Part shown: positions 1-7,723 of the stretch, one piece after another
Numbering within the stretch: the first letter of the stretch is position 1
How the letters are laid out: each line of letters opens with the position of its first letter
NCBI GenBank assembly: GCA_947632625.1
Contig: CANRPZ010000032.1
Location: 1 to 12,220, forward strand
Origin: an uncultured Bacilli bacterium
GTDB lineage: Bacteria > Bacillota_I > Bacilli_A > RF39 > UBA660
Length of the DNA stretch: 12,220 bases
Direction of reading: 5' to 3'
The notes under the pieces: generated by a model
What the model was told of the DNA's origin: nothing
The model's database searches: none
The model's input: the letters and a program-made list of their open reading frames with translations, nothing else
Position numbers and translations under genes: made by a program

Positions 1-21
1 GCAATATATAAATTACAAAAA

Positions 22-55
22 AACTAGATTTTATCTAGGTTATTTCCTTTTTATT
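22..55 (+). terminator. possible weak terminator or 3' hairpin of an upstream gene
   Basis: A 6-bp inverted repeat, CTAGAT (24-29) and ATCTAG (33-38) with a 3-nt loop, is followed by an interrupted T-rich stretch. It may end a transcript entering from outside the window. The stem is short and A/T-rich and the T tract is broken by C and A, so support is weak. The rest of bases 1-170 has no convincing gene; the 9-10 nt string around ACTGGAATT occurs twice (about 91 and 135), which may be chance. Confidence 0.3.
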
Positions 56-172
56 TTCTTAAACTGTCAAACTAGGGTTACAATTTTTTAACTGGAATTA
101 TGTGTAAGACTAAATTCTTGCTAAATATATTGAAACTGGAATTTACTTTTTCATTTCACAACTAATACTTGG

Positions 173-194
173 ACATGTCAATGACATGTTTTTT
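173..194 (+). terminator. intrinsic terminator upstream of the signal peptidase gene
   Basis: A perfect 7-bp stem, ACATGTC (173-179) and GACATGT (183-189), has a 3-nt loop and runs straight into a T tract ending at 194. It would end transcription arriving from the left, so the signal peptidase gene starts a new transcription unit. Confidence 0.6.
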
Positions 195-195
195 C

Positions 196-224
196 TTGTA
201 ATTTTATTCTTCCTAGCTTATAAT
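196..224 (+). promoter_or_regulatory. sigma-A-like promoter for the signal peptidase gene
   Basis: A TTGTAA -35 box (196-201), a 17-nt spacer and a perfect TATAAT -10 box (219-224) lie 24 nt before the start codon. The same TTGTAA box with a 17-nt spacer recurs in front of the large surface protein at 1781, so the two genes may be expressed together. Confidence 0.6.
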
Positions 225-248
225 TAAAGAGAATAGAGAGGGCTAAAT

Positions 249-1142
249 ATGAAAGCAAAAGAAAATTACAGTGGGATAAAAGGAATATTTAAGTTCATTG
301 CTAATATTGTTTCATGGACCGCTTTGGTTATTTTAATACTTATTGCTATTTTTTTGGCGTATTATACGATTAGTAATCGTATTGCATCACAAAATAATAC
401 GGATTTTGACCCCTTTATTTCTTTATATACCATTGTAAGTGGTAGTATGGAGCCTAATATTAATGTATATGATGTTGTAGTAAATAAAAGAGTGGACTCT
501 CCTAACGATATAAAGGTTGGAGATGTTATTACTTTTACATCTACTGGGAATTTGACGCAAGGAATGACCATTACCCATCGTGTGGTAGATATCGTTATTG
601 AAGATGGAAAATATCTATATAAAACAAAAGGAGATAATAATTTAACTCCTGATACAACTCCGGCAGACTATGATTATGTTATTGGTAAAGTAATATTACG
701 TATTCCGATGCTTGGAAGGCTTCAAAGCTTTATTGGAACTCAAGCTGGATGGCTTTTAATTATTGTAATACCTGCATTATTTATTATAATTTCAGATATT
801 CTAAAAATCTTTAAATTGGTTGGAGTTAAAAATAAAATTGTTAAAATTGAAGAAAAAGGCGAACTTGCTAAAAAAGAAAGAGCAATCAAGGAAGAACAAC
901 GCAAAATTGATATTAAAAAACGCTTGAATCTTGATAAAAATATTGATGAACCTGACCCAATTAAAACGACTCGGGAAATGAAAATTATAGTAGCTGATAA
1001 AGCTCCTAGTAAAAAGGTTTCTTCAGATAAAATAGAGGTTTTATCAAGAACAGAAAAAAATAGAAATAACAATCACCAAACAGGAAATAAGTCTTCTAAA
1101 AAGAAAAAAGGAACTAGAAAAAATAATACGAAAAAACGATAA
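249..1142 (+). CDS. sipW: ER-type signal peptidase I (SipW-like) with long basic C-terminal tail
   Basis: Likely removes signal peptides from exported surface proteins on the outer face of the membrane. A TM segment is at about residues 20-40. The catalytic core contains SGSMEP (64-69) with nucleophile Ser66, GDVITF (91-96), THRVV (109-113) with His110, and KGDNN (127-131). Ser paired with His rather than Lys marks the ER/SipW type of Bacillus and archaea. A second TM is at about 167-185. Unusually, some 105 Lys/Arg/Glu-rich residues follow (193-297), with a helical stretch ending in a polylysine-like tail that should lie in the cytoplasm; ordinary SipW proteins are near 190 residues. The start has an AGAGGG ribosome site at 236-241. 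The neighbouring surface proteins, one with a TasA/CalY-like N-terminus, are the probable substrates. The family call is firm; the role of the tail is unknown. Confidence 0.88.
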   Translation: MKAKENYSGIKGIFKFIANIVSWTALVILILIAIFLAYYTISNRIASQNNTDFDPFISLYTIVSGSMEPNINVYDVVVNKRVDSPNDIKVGDVITFTSTGNLTQGMTITHRVVDIVIEDGKYLYKTKGDNNLTPDTTPADYDYVIGKVILRIPMLGRLQSFIGTQAGWLLIIVIPALFIIISDILKIFKLVGVKNKIVKIEEKGELAKKERAIKEEQRKIDIKKRLNLDKNIDEPDPIKTTREMKIIVADKAPSKKVSSDKIEVLSRTEKNRNNNHQTGNKSSKKKKGTRKNNTKKR

Positions 1143-1164
1143 TGCTTGCATTATTGTTTTTTTT
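1139..1164 (+). terminator. terminator overlapping the signal peptidase stop codon
   Basis: Stem ATAATG (1139-1144) and CATTAT (1149-1154) with a 4-nt CTTG loop is followed by TGTTTTTTTT (1155-1164). The left arm contains the TAA stop of the signal peptidase. The short stem suggests partial termination. Confidence 0.55.
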
Positions 1165-1167
1165 GTG

Positions 1168-1173
1168 TATAAT
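1168..1173 (+). promoter_or_regulatory. -10 box before the small secreted protein
   Basis: A perfect TATAAT lies 25 nt before the ATG at 1199 and just past the preceding terminator. The best -35 candidate, TTGCAT (1146-1151, 16-nt spacer), is weak and sits inside the terminator hairpin. Confidence 0.4.
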
Positions 1174-1198
1174 AGGTAAACAAAAAGAGGGGTTTTAG

Positions 1199-1744
1199 AT
1201 GAAAGTGATTGAAAATATCCATAAAATGATTTTTATAAAAGTGGGGGAAATTATTCTTGTTCTTTTCTTTATGCTTTTAGCAAATTCTCTTTATAATAGT
1301 GAATATAATAAAAATAATTTAAATTTGATTGCTAATTCTCAATATGTAAGTCCAGTACAAATCTTTATAAAAAATAAAATTAATTATAGTATGTTTCCTA
1401 TGAGTGATGAAAAGGCTTTACAAAAGTTAAAACCGTGTATTGTAACAATAAGTAATGAAACATATAAAACGGAAGAGTATTCCTTGATTTTAAAAATAGA
1501 GGGGATTTCTGAATTGGAATCGGATGCTATTCGTTTAGGTATTGACGATGTGATTTATTCTTTAAAGGATTTTGAAAAAAAAGTAATAGATGGGCAAATT
1601 GTTTATACTTTAGATAAAAATACAATTGTAGCTTCTAAAAAAGATTATCAAATTAGATTATGGGTAAATGAGATAAATAAGAACAGCAAGATAAATGATT
1701 TAGTTACAGAATTCGACATTTTGCATGGTAAGGCTAGTGTATAA
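1199..1744 (+). CDS. small membrane-anchored secreted protein of the SipW locus, function unknown
   Basis: I do not recognise a named family. A hydrophobic segment at residues 11-30 with lysines before it looks like an uncleaved anchor or signal peptide. The remaining 150 residues should be extracellular and beta-rich (for example IVTISN at 81-86 and EEYSLILKI at 92-100). The motif QIRLWVNE (151-158) resembles FDLRIWID of the next gene's product, and both follow a strand of the type xxTISN/LSITNTG. This suggests a shared TasA-like beta-sandwich, here in minimal form with a single Cys80. The ribosome site GAGGGG (1187-1192) is 6 nt before ATG. Placed between a SipW-like peptidase and a likely SipW substrate, it is plausibly an accessory, anchor or minor subunit of the same surface structure. 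The gene is clearly real; the function is inferred from context only. Confidence 0.75.
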   Translation: MKVIENIHKMIFIKVGEIILVLFFMLLANSLYNSEYNKNNLNLIANSQYVSPVQIFIKNKINYSMFPMSDEKALQKLKPCIVTISNETYKTEEYSLILKIEGISELESDAIRLGIDDVIYSLKDFEKKVIDGQIVYTLDKNTIVASKKDYQIRLWVNEINKNSKINDLVTEFDILHGKASV

Positions 1745-1780
1745 AGGTAGATTTTAACAAAGAATTTTCGCTGATTTTTC

Positions 1781-1809
1781 TTGTAAATATGCTAATATTT
1801 TGATATTAT
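1781..1809 (+). promoter_or_regulatory. extended -10 promoter for the large surface protein
   Basis: TTGTAA (1781-1786), a 17-nt spacer, then TATTAT (1804-1809) preceded by TG one base upstream (extended -10). The ATG follows 17 nt after the -10 box, giving a short leader. Confidence 0.55.
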
Positions 1810-1826
1810 AAAGTTATGGTGATAAT

Positions 1827-3275
1827 ATGAACTATAAAAAAGTTTTTAAAAGAGAAACCAGAGTCATTGCTTATGTTGTTCTTGCTTTAACTTTGGTTGC
1901 TATTGGTTCTAGTTATGCATTATTTATGCAAGTGAAAAACAATACGAATAATCAAATTGTTAAGGCTGGTAGTTTAGAGATTGAATATAGCAGCAATAAT
2001 GATGTTTCTACATCAGGAACGAGTGTAGAAGAAGATACCTGTTTAAATCCGATGAATGATAGTGATGGAAAAACAAAGGGCTGTCATTTTACATTAAGTA
2101 TCACAAATACAGGTACGTTACCAATGGAATATGATTTACTTATTTATGATAATATTGAAGAGATACAAAAGCAATTACCAGGAGTGAGTTTAAATTCTGA
2201 AGCGGAGCTAAAAAAACATGCTGTAGATCATCAATATTTAAAACATCGTTTAACAAAACAAGTTACTAATTCTACTACAAATGAGCAAGGAACATCAACA
2301 ACTGTAGCGGAAGCTAAAAAAATAAGTGACCTTACTATAAAAAATGATGATGAAACCGTTCCAAAGAAAAGAATTTTAGAGTCTTCCTATATACAACCTA
2401 AAGAAACAATTGCTTTTGATTTAAGAATTTGGATTGATAGTAGTGCTCCTGAAGAAATTATTGGAAAGTATGTTTATTTAAAATTAGATGTTTCTGGAGT
2501 AGTTTATGAAGGTCAAACTGCAACAAGTATGATAGAAAAATTAGCAGCATCTAAAGGAACAACAAACCAAGTTGAAAAGTTTACTCATACAGATAATGAA
2601 GAAGAAAATGAACAAATCGATTATCGTTATGTTGGTAAAGATGTAGATAATTATGTTTACTTTGGATGTGGTGATACAGAAGATGAGACTTGCGGTGAAA
2701 GTCATTTATATCGAATTATAGGTTCTATTTCTAGTCAAAATATTCTTAATGGGCCTTATACATCTAGAGTTAAAATTGTTAAGGATACACCAATAGATGG
2801 AACAATCGCTTTTAATGAAGAATCTTATGAAAATAGTGCCTTATATAAAAAATTAAATGAAGAATATTGGGATACTTTAAAAGATTATCAAAAATATATT
2901 TCTCCTGCAGTAAGTTATGTAAATACAATTACTGGAGAGTATAATCCAAATAGTTTGTATAGTGTTGAAAAATCTGGTACGGCCATATTAGAAAAAATTG
3001 GACTATTAACACCTAGTGATTATGGCTATTCACTTGGTAATGCAAATGTAGATACAACTATTGCTGCAACTACTACCTCTTGGTTAAAGGGTGATAAAGA
3101 TGAATGGTTACTTACTATGGCTGGTAGTGATGCTTTAAGTTTAAAGGCTGATGGAACTCTTGCTAAAGGAACAGAATCTTTATCTATACGACCATGCTTC
3201 TTCCTAAATGAAAACGTTTTAGTTAAAAGTGGAACAGGAACAAAACAAGATCCATACAAATTAGAATTTAGATAA
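1827..3275 (+). CDS. large SipW-dependent-type surface protein (TasA/CalY-like N-terminus, DUF6273-like C-terminus)
   Basis: A secreted, probably fibre-forming or surface-displayed protein. Basic residues are followed by a hydrophobic stretch at 13-29 ending GSSYALF, the signal seen in TasA/camelysin-type SipW substrates, with cleavage expected near Ala31. Residues about 47-225 form a beta-rich domain (TLSITNTGTLPMEYDLLIY at 89-107, FDLRIWID at 197-204) with a Cys pair at 72 and 86 and a Ser/Thr/Asn-rich insertion near 145-160. Residues about 264-482 look like the C-terminal module common in surface proteins of gut Firmicutes: RYVG, NYVYFG, LYRIIG, IGLLTPSDYGY, SWLKG, IRPCFFLNE and a final GTGTKQDPYKL. 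I match this to the DUF6273-like group from memory. The start has GGTGAT 3 nt before ATG. The adjacent signal peptidase is its likely processing enzyme. No LPXTG sorting signal is present. Confidence 0.78.
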   Translation: MNYKKVFKRETRVIAYVVLALTLVAIGSSYALFMQVKNNTNNQIVKAGSLEIEYSSNNDVSTSGTSVEEDTCLNPMNDSDGKTKGCHFTLSITNTGTLPMEYDLLIYDNIEEIQKQLPGVSLNSEAELKKHAVDHQYLKHRLTKQVTNSTTNEQGTSTTVAEAKKISDLTIKNDDETVPKKRILESSYIQPKETIAFDLRIWIDSSAPEEIIGKYVYLKLDVSGVVYEGQTATSMIEKLAASKGTTNQVEKFTHTDNEEENEQIDYRYVGKDVDNYVYFGCGDTEDETCGESHLYRIIGSISSQNILNGPYTSRVKIVKDTPIDGTIAFNEESYENSALYKKLNEEYWDTLKDYQKYISPAVSYVNTITGEYNPNSLYSVEKSGTAILEKIGLLTPSDYGYSLGNANVDTTIAATTTSWLKGDKDEWLLTMAGSDALSLKADGTLAKGTESLSIRPCFFLNENVLVKSGTGTKQDPYKLEFR

Positions 3276-3279
3276 CAAG

Positions 3280-3309
3280 GAATTACTTATGTGTAATTCT
3301 TTTCTTTTG
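3280..3309 (+). terminator. intrinsic terminator after the surface protein
   Basis: Stem GAATTAC (3280-3286) and GTAATTC (3293-3299) with a 6-nt loop is followed by the T-rich tail TTTTCTTTT. It begins 4 nt after the stop codon and separates the SipW locus from the next operon. Confidence 0.7.
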
Positions 3310-3342
3310 CAGTCATGTATTTAATCCCTTAAAAATATGTGT

Positions 3343-3348
3343 TATAAT
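3343..3348 (+). promoter_or_regulatory. extended -10 promoter of the envelope operon
   Basis: TATAAT (3343-3348) is preceded by TGT (3340-3342), giving a full extended -10 element; the -35 position (3320-3325, TTTAAT) is poor. The expected start site near 3355 leaves almost no leader before the AGGTGA ribosome site, so either the leader is extremely short or another promoter also contributes. Confidence 0.5.
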
Positions 3349-3364
3349 AAATTAGGTGAAGCGT

Positions 3365-5275
3365 ATGAAAAAGAAACTTTCCGTATTCTTTTTATATTTT
3401 TTCCTTATTGTTTATTTAGAATTTATTAATAAGATAGTTATGTTTAATAAATTACCTGATATCAATTTTTTTGTTGTTCTTTTATTTAGCATAAGTCTTG
3501 CTTTTTTATGTTCATTTGTAAGTGTATTAGGTAAAGAAAAAACAAATAAAAGGATTACATTTGTGTTGTTTCTTTTGATTACGGCTTTTTATTTAGCAAA
3601 CTTTTTATATTATTCTTTATTTTCATTACCTTTTTCTATAACCGATTTAGAACTTGTAAGTAATGCTTTAAGTTTTTATGAAATAGGTCTTCATTTAATT
3701 AATACTGATTTTATCCCAATATTATTGTTTTTGTTACCTTTTTTTGTTTTTTTACTTTATAAAAAAGATTTTGATTATGAAAAGAAAACACTTAATAAAA
3801 ATGCTCTTAATTTCATAGGGATATTTGCTTTCTATATTTTGGCTCTACTAGGATTAAATTTGAATAAAGAAGAATTGTATTCCCCCTATCATTTATACTA
3901 CAATTTAGATGCGATTACAAAGTCTACTGAGGTTTTGGGACTGTTTACAAGTCAACGAATTAACTTTAAAAGATACCTTTTTGGTTTTCAAGAAAAAATA
4001 GTAGCAGAAAAATCTATTCCTGTTCAAGATGATCAAGTAGAGTATAATAAATTAGATATCGATTTTGATACTTTGATTGCTAATGAAAAGAATCCTGAAA
4101 TAAAACAAATTTATGAATATTTAAAAAATAAAAAGGCTACAAATAAAAATGAATATACAGGAATGTATAAAGGAAAAAATTTAATTTTTATTTTAGCAGA
4201 GGGCTTTAATTCCATTGCTGTAGATGAACAACGAACTCCAACTTTGTATAAATTAATTCATGAAGGATTTGATTTTTCTAATTATTATTCTCCAGAGTTT
4301 TTAAGTACTACTGGTGGAGAATTTCAAGCAATGACGGGTCTATTGCCAACTCAAGAAATATTGAGCATATGGCGAAATCAGCATCCTCTTATTTCTTATG
4401 CTATAGGAAATAGTTTTAAAAAATATGGATATAATACTTTTAGTTATCACAATTGGTATTATAAATATTATAATAGAAATGTTACAATGCCTACCCTTGG
4501 ATTCAATAATTTTATGGCTTGTCAAAATGGAATGGAAAAGAAAATTAATTGTTCTTGGCTTCCAAGTGATGTTGATATGATCGATGCTACTTTTGATTCT
4601 TATAGTAAAAATGATCCATTTGTAACTTATTACATTACCGTGAGTGGGCATGCTCCTTATAATTTTATGGGTGGTAATAAAATGGCTAATAAAAATAGGG
4701 AAAAAGTGGAGGATTTACCTTATAGTACTGCTCCTAAAGCTTATTTAGCTGCTCAATTGGAACTTGAATATGCACTATCCACTTTGCTTGATCATTTAAA
4801 AGAAGAAGGTATTCTAGAGGATACAGTTATAGTTTTAACTGGAGATCATTATCCTTATACATTGACAGAGGAAGAAATCAACGAAATCTCTAGTTATGAA
4901 CGTGATGAAATGGTAGAGGTTCATCATAGTAATTTAATTATATGGAATGTTAATAATAAACATGTAGATGTTCCTAAAGTTTCTAGTCAAATAGATGTAT
5001 TACCAACTATCCTAAATTTATTTGGAATTCCTTATGATTCTAGATTGTTAATTGGAAATGATATTTTTAGTAATGAAGAAGGGCTAGCCATATTTGCGAG
5101 TCGTAGTTGGAGAAGCGATAGGGGAATTTATTATATGAATAAAGGATTTGTTGGAGATGCAGATGAGGAGTATATATCCAAAATAAATAATCGTATTGCC
5201 AATGCTTTTACTATTAGTAAATTACTTTTAGAAAATGATATTTATAGTCAATTTGTTTTGGAAGAGGGTGAATAA
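3365..5275 (+). CDS. LtaS-like lipoteichoic acid synthase / phosphoglycerol transferase
   Basis: A membrane enzyme that likely transfers glycerol phosphate from phosphatidylglycerol to an anionic cell-wall polymer, with the catalytic domain outside. Several TM segments fill the first 165 residues, followed by a linker and an alkaline-phosphatase/sulfatase-fold domain from about residue 268. Numbered from the ATG used here: KNLIFILAEGFN has metal ligand Glu near 279, STTGGEF has the likely catalytic Thr near 315 (aligning with the TSDSEF site of Staphylococcus LtaS), SGHAPYNF is near 427-434, and TGDHYP (492-497) holds the Asp-His metal ligands. The length (636 aa) matches LtaS. I place the start at ATG 3365 because AGGTGA (3354-3359) sits 5 nt before it; the in-frame GTG at 3356 is part of that ribosome site. 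It is the first gene of an operon, one base before the asparagine synthetase-type gene. The exact polymer made is uncertain. Confidence 0.85.
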   Translation: MKKKLSVFFLYFFLIVYLEFINKIVMFNKLPDINFFVVLLFSISLAFLCSFVSVLGKEKTNKRITFVLFLLITAFYLANFLYYSLFSLPFSITDLELVSNALSFYEIGLHLINTDFIPILLFLLPFFVFLLYKKDFDYEKKTLNKNALNFIGIFAFYILALLGLNLNKEELYSPYHLYYNLDAITKSTEVLGLFTSQRINFKRYLFGFQEKIVAEKSIPVQDDQVEYNKLDIDFDTLIANEKNPEIKQIYEYLKNKKATNKNEYTGMYKGKNLIFILAEGFNSIAVDEQRTPTLYKLIHEGFDFSNYYSPEFLSTTGGEFQAMTGLLPTQEILSIWRNQHPLISYAIGNSFKKYGYNTFSYHNWYYKYYNRNVTMPTLGFNNFMACQNGMEKKINCSWLPSDVDMIDATFDSYSKNDPFVTYYITVSGHAPYNFMGGNKMANKNREKVEDLPYSTAPKAYLAAQLELEYALSTLLDHLKEEGILEDTVIVLTGDHYPYTLTEEEINEISSYERDEMVEVHHSNLIIWNVNNKHVDVPKVSSQIDVLPTILNLFGIPYDSRLLIGNDIFSNEEGLAIFASRSWRSDRGIYYMNKGFVGDADEEYISKINNRIANAFTISKLLLENDIYSQFVLEEGE

Positions 5276-5276
5276 A

Positions 5277-7112
5277 ATGTGTGGAATTGTAGGATTTATC
5301 GATAAAAAGAATAAGGCGGAAAAAGAAACCATTATTAAAAAAATGGCAGATCGAATTAAACATCGTGGACCTGATGGTGAAGGATATTATGTCGATTCTT
5401 GCATTGCTTTAGGACACCGAAGATTGTCTATAATTGATTTAGATATGGGTTCTCAACCTATGTTTAATGAAACGGAAGATGTTGTCGTTATATTTAATGG
5501 GGAAATTTACAATTATTTAGAACTAAAAGAAGAATTAAAAAATAAGCATACTTTTAAAACAAATAGCGATACCGAGGTATTAGTTCATGGTTATGAAGAG
5601 TGGAAAAATGATTTACCTAAAAAATTAAGAGGTATGTTTGCTTTTGCAATTTGGGATAAAAAAGAAAAAACTTTATTTTGTGCTCGAGATCATTTTGGCA
5701 TAAAACCCTTTTACTATTATCAACAAGATGAAACCTTTTTGTTTGCTTCTGAAATTAAATCCTTTTTAGAGTATCCTAATTTTAAAAAAGAATTAAATGT
5801 GGATATTTTGGGACCTTATTTATCTTTCAGCTTTACACCTACTACGGAAACTTTTTTTAAAAATGTATTTCGTTTAGATCCGGGTTGTTTTTTGGTTTAT
5901 AAGGATGGAAATGTAAAAATAGAACGTTATTATCAAATCGAATTTCATCCTGTTGAGCAAAATTTTTCTGACACTATAGAAGAAATTTCTAAATGCATGG
6001 AAGAGTCAGTAAGTTATCATATGTTAAGTGATGTGGAGGTTGGTTCCTTTTTATCAAGTGGAATTGATTCTTCTTATATTGTAAGTTTGGCAAAACCTGA
6101 TAAGACCTATACTGTTGGTTATGACAATCCAAAATATGATGAAACACTTTATGCGAAAGATTTGGCAGAAAAATTACATATTAAAAATATTAATAAGAAA
6201 ATAACGAAAGAAGAATATTTAAAAATAATTCCAAAAGTTTTATATCATATGGATGAGCCTTCAAGTGACCCGGCAAGTATTATGCTTTACTTTGTATCGC
6301 AATTAGCTAGTCTAGATGTAAAGGTTGTTCTTTCAGGAGAAGGGGCTGACGAATTTTTTGGAGGGTATAATAATTACCGAGAAGAGGTTGATTTAAAGTG
6401 GTACAATAAAATTCCTTATCCTCTACGTCATATGGCTGCATTATTTTTTAAACTTTTACCCGAGTTTAGTGGACGAAACTTTGTTGTAAGGCGTGGTACC
6501 AAATTAGAAAATGATTATATTGGTGTTAATAAAGTTTTTAGTGAACGTGAAAGAAAAAAAGTTTTAAAAGTTAGTGACACAATAGAGAACAAAAGCTTAA
6601 CGGCACCTATATTTAAAACTGTACGAGATAAAGATAATATTATAAAAAAACAAGCAATCGATATCCATTTTTGGTTGATTAAAGATATTTTACAAAAGGC
6701 GGATCGTATGACTATGGCAAATTCGATAGAAGGAAGAGTTCCTTTTATTGACAAAGAGGTGTTTAGGGTAGCTAGTCATTTAACAGAAAACGATAAAGTT
6801 ACAAAGGAAAATACAAAAGTTGCTTTACGCGCAGCAGCTAAAAGGGTAATTCCCAATGCGTCATATAAAAAGAAAAAGTTAGGTTTCCCTGTTCCTTTAA
6901 GAGAGTGGTTAAGAGAAGATGATGTTTATAACGAGGTGAAAACTACTTTTACCTCTGATTACGCTGGAAAGTTTTTTAATCAAAAATATATTATAAAATT
7001 ACTTGATTTACATAAGAAGAAAAAGAAAGATACTTATAAAAAAGTATGGACCATTTATTCCTTTTTAAAGTGGTATGAAATTTTTTTCATAAATGAGGAG
7101 GAAAATGTATAA
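5277..7112 (+). CDS. asnB: glutamine-hydrolysing asparagine synthetase (AsnB-type amidotransferase)
   Basis: Catalyses ATP-dependent amide transfer from glutamine, classically making asparagine from aspartate. The start at 5277 is fixed by chemistry: the protein must begin MCGIVG so that Cys2 becomes the N-terminal nucleophile; a longer reading frame beginning at 5235 would bury it. The ribosome site AGAGGGTG is at 5263-5270. Glutaminase motifs: HRGPDG (29-34), GHRRLSIIDL (46-55), NGEIYNY (74-80) and SDTE (97-100). Synthetase motifs: the PP-loop LSSGIDSS (259-266), SGEGADEFFGGY (353-364), then KADRMTMANSIEGRVPF and KLGFPVPL. The length of 611 aa is normal and all key residues are present. Lying between an LtaS-like enzyme and a lipid phosphatase, it may amidate a wall precursor, as Bacillus AsnB and corynebacterial LtsA do for diaminopimelate. 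That is inferred from context. Confidence 0.9.
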   Translation: MCGIVGFIDKKNKAEKETIIKKMADRIKHRGPDGEGYYVDSCIALGHRRLSIIDLDMGSQPMFNETEDVVVIFNGEIYNYLELKEELKNKHTFKTNSDTEVLVHGYEEWKNDLPKKLRGMFAFAIWDKKEKTLFCARDHFGIKPFYYYQQDETFLFASEIKSFLEYPNFKKELNVDILGPYLSFSFTPTTETFFKNVFRLDPGCFLVYKDGNVKIERYYQIEFHPVEQNFSDTIEEISKCMEESVSYHMLSDVEVGSFLSSGIDSSYIVSLAKPDKTYTVGYDNPKYDETLYAKDLAEKLHIKNINKKITKEEYLKIIPKVLYHMDEPSSDPASIMLYFVSQLASLDVKVVLSGEGADEFFGGYNNYREEVDLKWYNKIPYPLRHMAALFFKLLPEFSGRNFVVRRGTKLENDYIGVNKVFSERERKKVLKVSDTIENKSLTAPIFKTVRDKDNIIKKQAIDIHFWLIKDILQKADRMTMANSIEGRVPFIDKEVFRVASHLTENDKVTKENTKVALRAAAKRVIPNASYKKKKLGFPVPLREWLREDDVYNEVKTTFTSDYAGKFFNQKYIIKLLDLHKKKKKDTYKKVWTIYSFLKWYEIFFINEEENV

Positions 7113-7723
7113 TGAAATGGAAAAATGATTATTTAATAGCTATTCCTATTGTTATTGTTGTAGTGAATATGTTTTTAGTTGCGACCAATCGTTTTTTGGT
7201 AATAGATAACTTTGTTTATGATCATATTCTTCGCACAAATTGGTTAACAAGTATTTTGTTATTTATTACCAAATTTGGTAGTACAACTTATATTGTGGGA
7301 ATTTGTATTTTATTCTTAATTTTTTATAAAAATAAAAAGCAATTATTGGATTTATATGGAGCAATTATCGTTTCGACAATTATTAATAATATTATTAAAA
7401 TTATCTTTAGAAGACCAAGGCCTGCTTTAATGACAGCTCTTAATTTAGCATATGAAAACACATATAGTTTTCCAAGTGGACATGCTATGGCAACAATGAC
7501 GTTTTATGGTTTTTTAATTTATATGCTTTATAAAAGTAAGATCAAAAAGCCTTGGAAAGTTACAGGTATTACGCTTTTATGTCTTTTAATCTTACTTGTT
7601 GGTTTTAGTAGAATTTATGTAGGGGTTCATTATTTTAGTGATGTTTTTACAGGATTCTTATGTTCTATCATTATTTTATTTTTCTATATTAAAGTATTAA
7701 AAAAGCTTCATAAAGAAGCTTAA
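7112..7723 (+). CDS. PAP2-family membrane lipid phosphatase
   Basis: Likely dephosphorylates a lipid phosphate or pyrophosphate (undecaprenyl pyrophosphate or phosphatidylglycerol phosphate) at the outer membrane face. About six TM helices are visible. The three PAP2 signatures are complete: KIIFRRPRP (96-104), PSGH (121-124) and SRIYVGVHYFSD (166-177), with the catalytic His124 and His173 and Asp177. The 203-aa length is typical. The ATG overlaps the last base of the previous stop (TAATG), and GAGGAGG (7095-7101) lies upstream, so translation is coupled. It is the third gene of the operon and could recycle the lipid carrier or process the lipid by-product of the LtaS-like enzyme. The substrate cannot be told from sequence. 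The last codons overlap the stop of the convergent TspO gene and contain a hairpin. Confidence 0.87.
   Translation: MKWKNDYLIAIPIVIVVVNMFLVATNRFLVIDNFVYDHILRTNWLTSILLFITKFGSTTYIVGICILFLIFYKNKKQLLDLYGAIIVSTIINNIIKIIFRRPRPALMTALNLAYENTYSFPSGHAMATMTFYGFLIYMLYKSKIKKPWKVTGITLLCLLILLVGFSRIYVGVHYFSDVFTGFLCSIIILFFYIKVLKKLHKEA
7699..7721 (-). terminator. terminator of the minus-strand TspO gene, embedded in the PAP2 coding end
   Basis: A 7-bp stem AAGCTTC (7703-7709) and GAAGCTT (7715-7721) with a 5-nt loop is followed, read on the minus strand, by a run of six T (7704-7699). Read on the plus strand there is only a weak T tail, so it mainly stops minus-strand transcription. Confidence 0.6.

Noticed and set aside
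740..1072. A 110-codon minus-strand open frame opposite the signal peptidase tail
   Set aside because: It arises because the lysine-rich tail reads as an open hydrophobic frame on the other strand; there is no start signal.
4340..4651. A 103-codon open frame on the minus strand within the LtaS-like gene
   Set aside because: It lies wholly opposite a strongly supported gene, has no ribosome site, and has composition of an antisense shadow.
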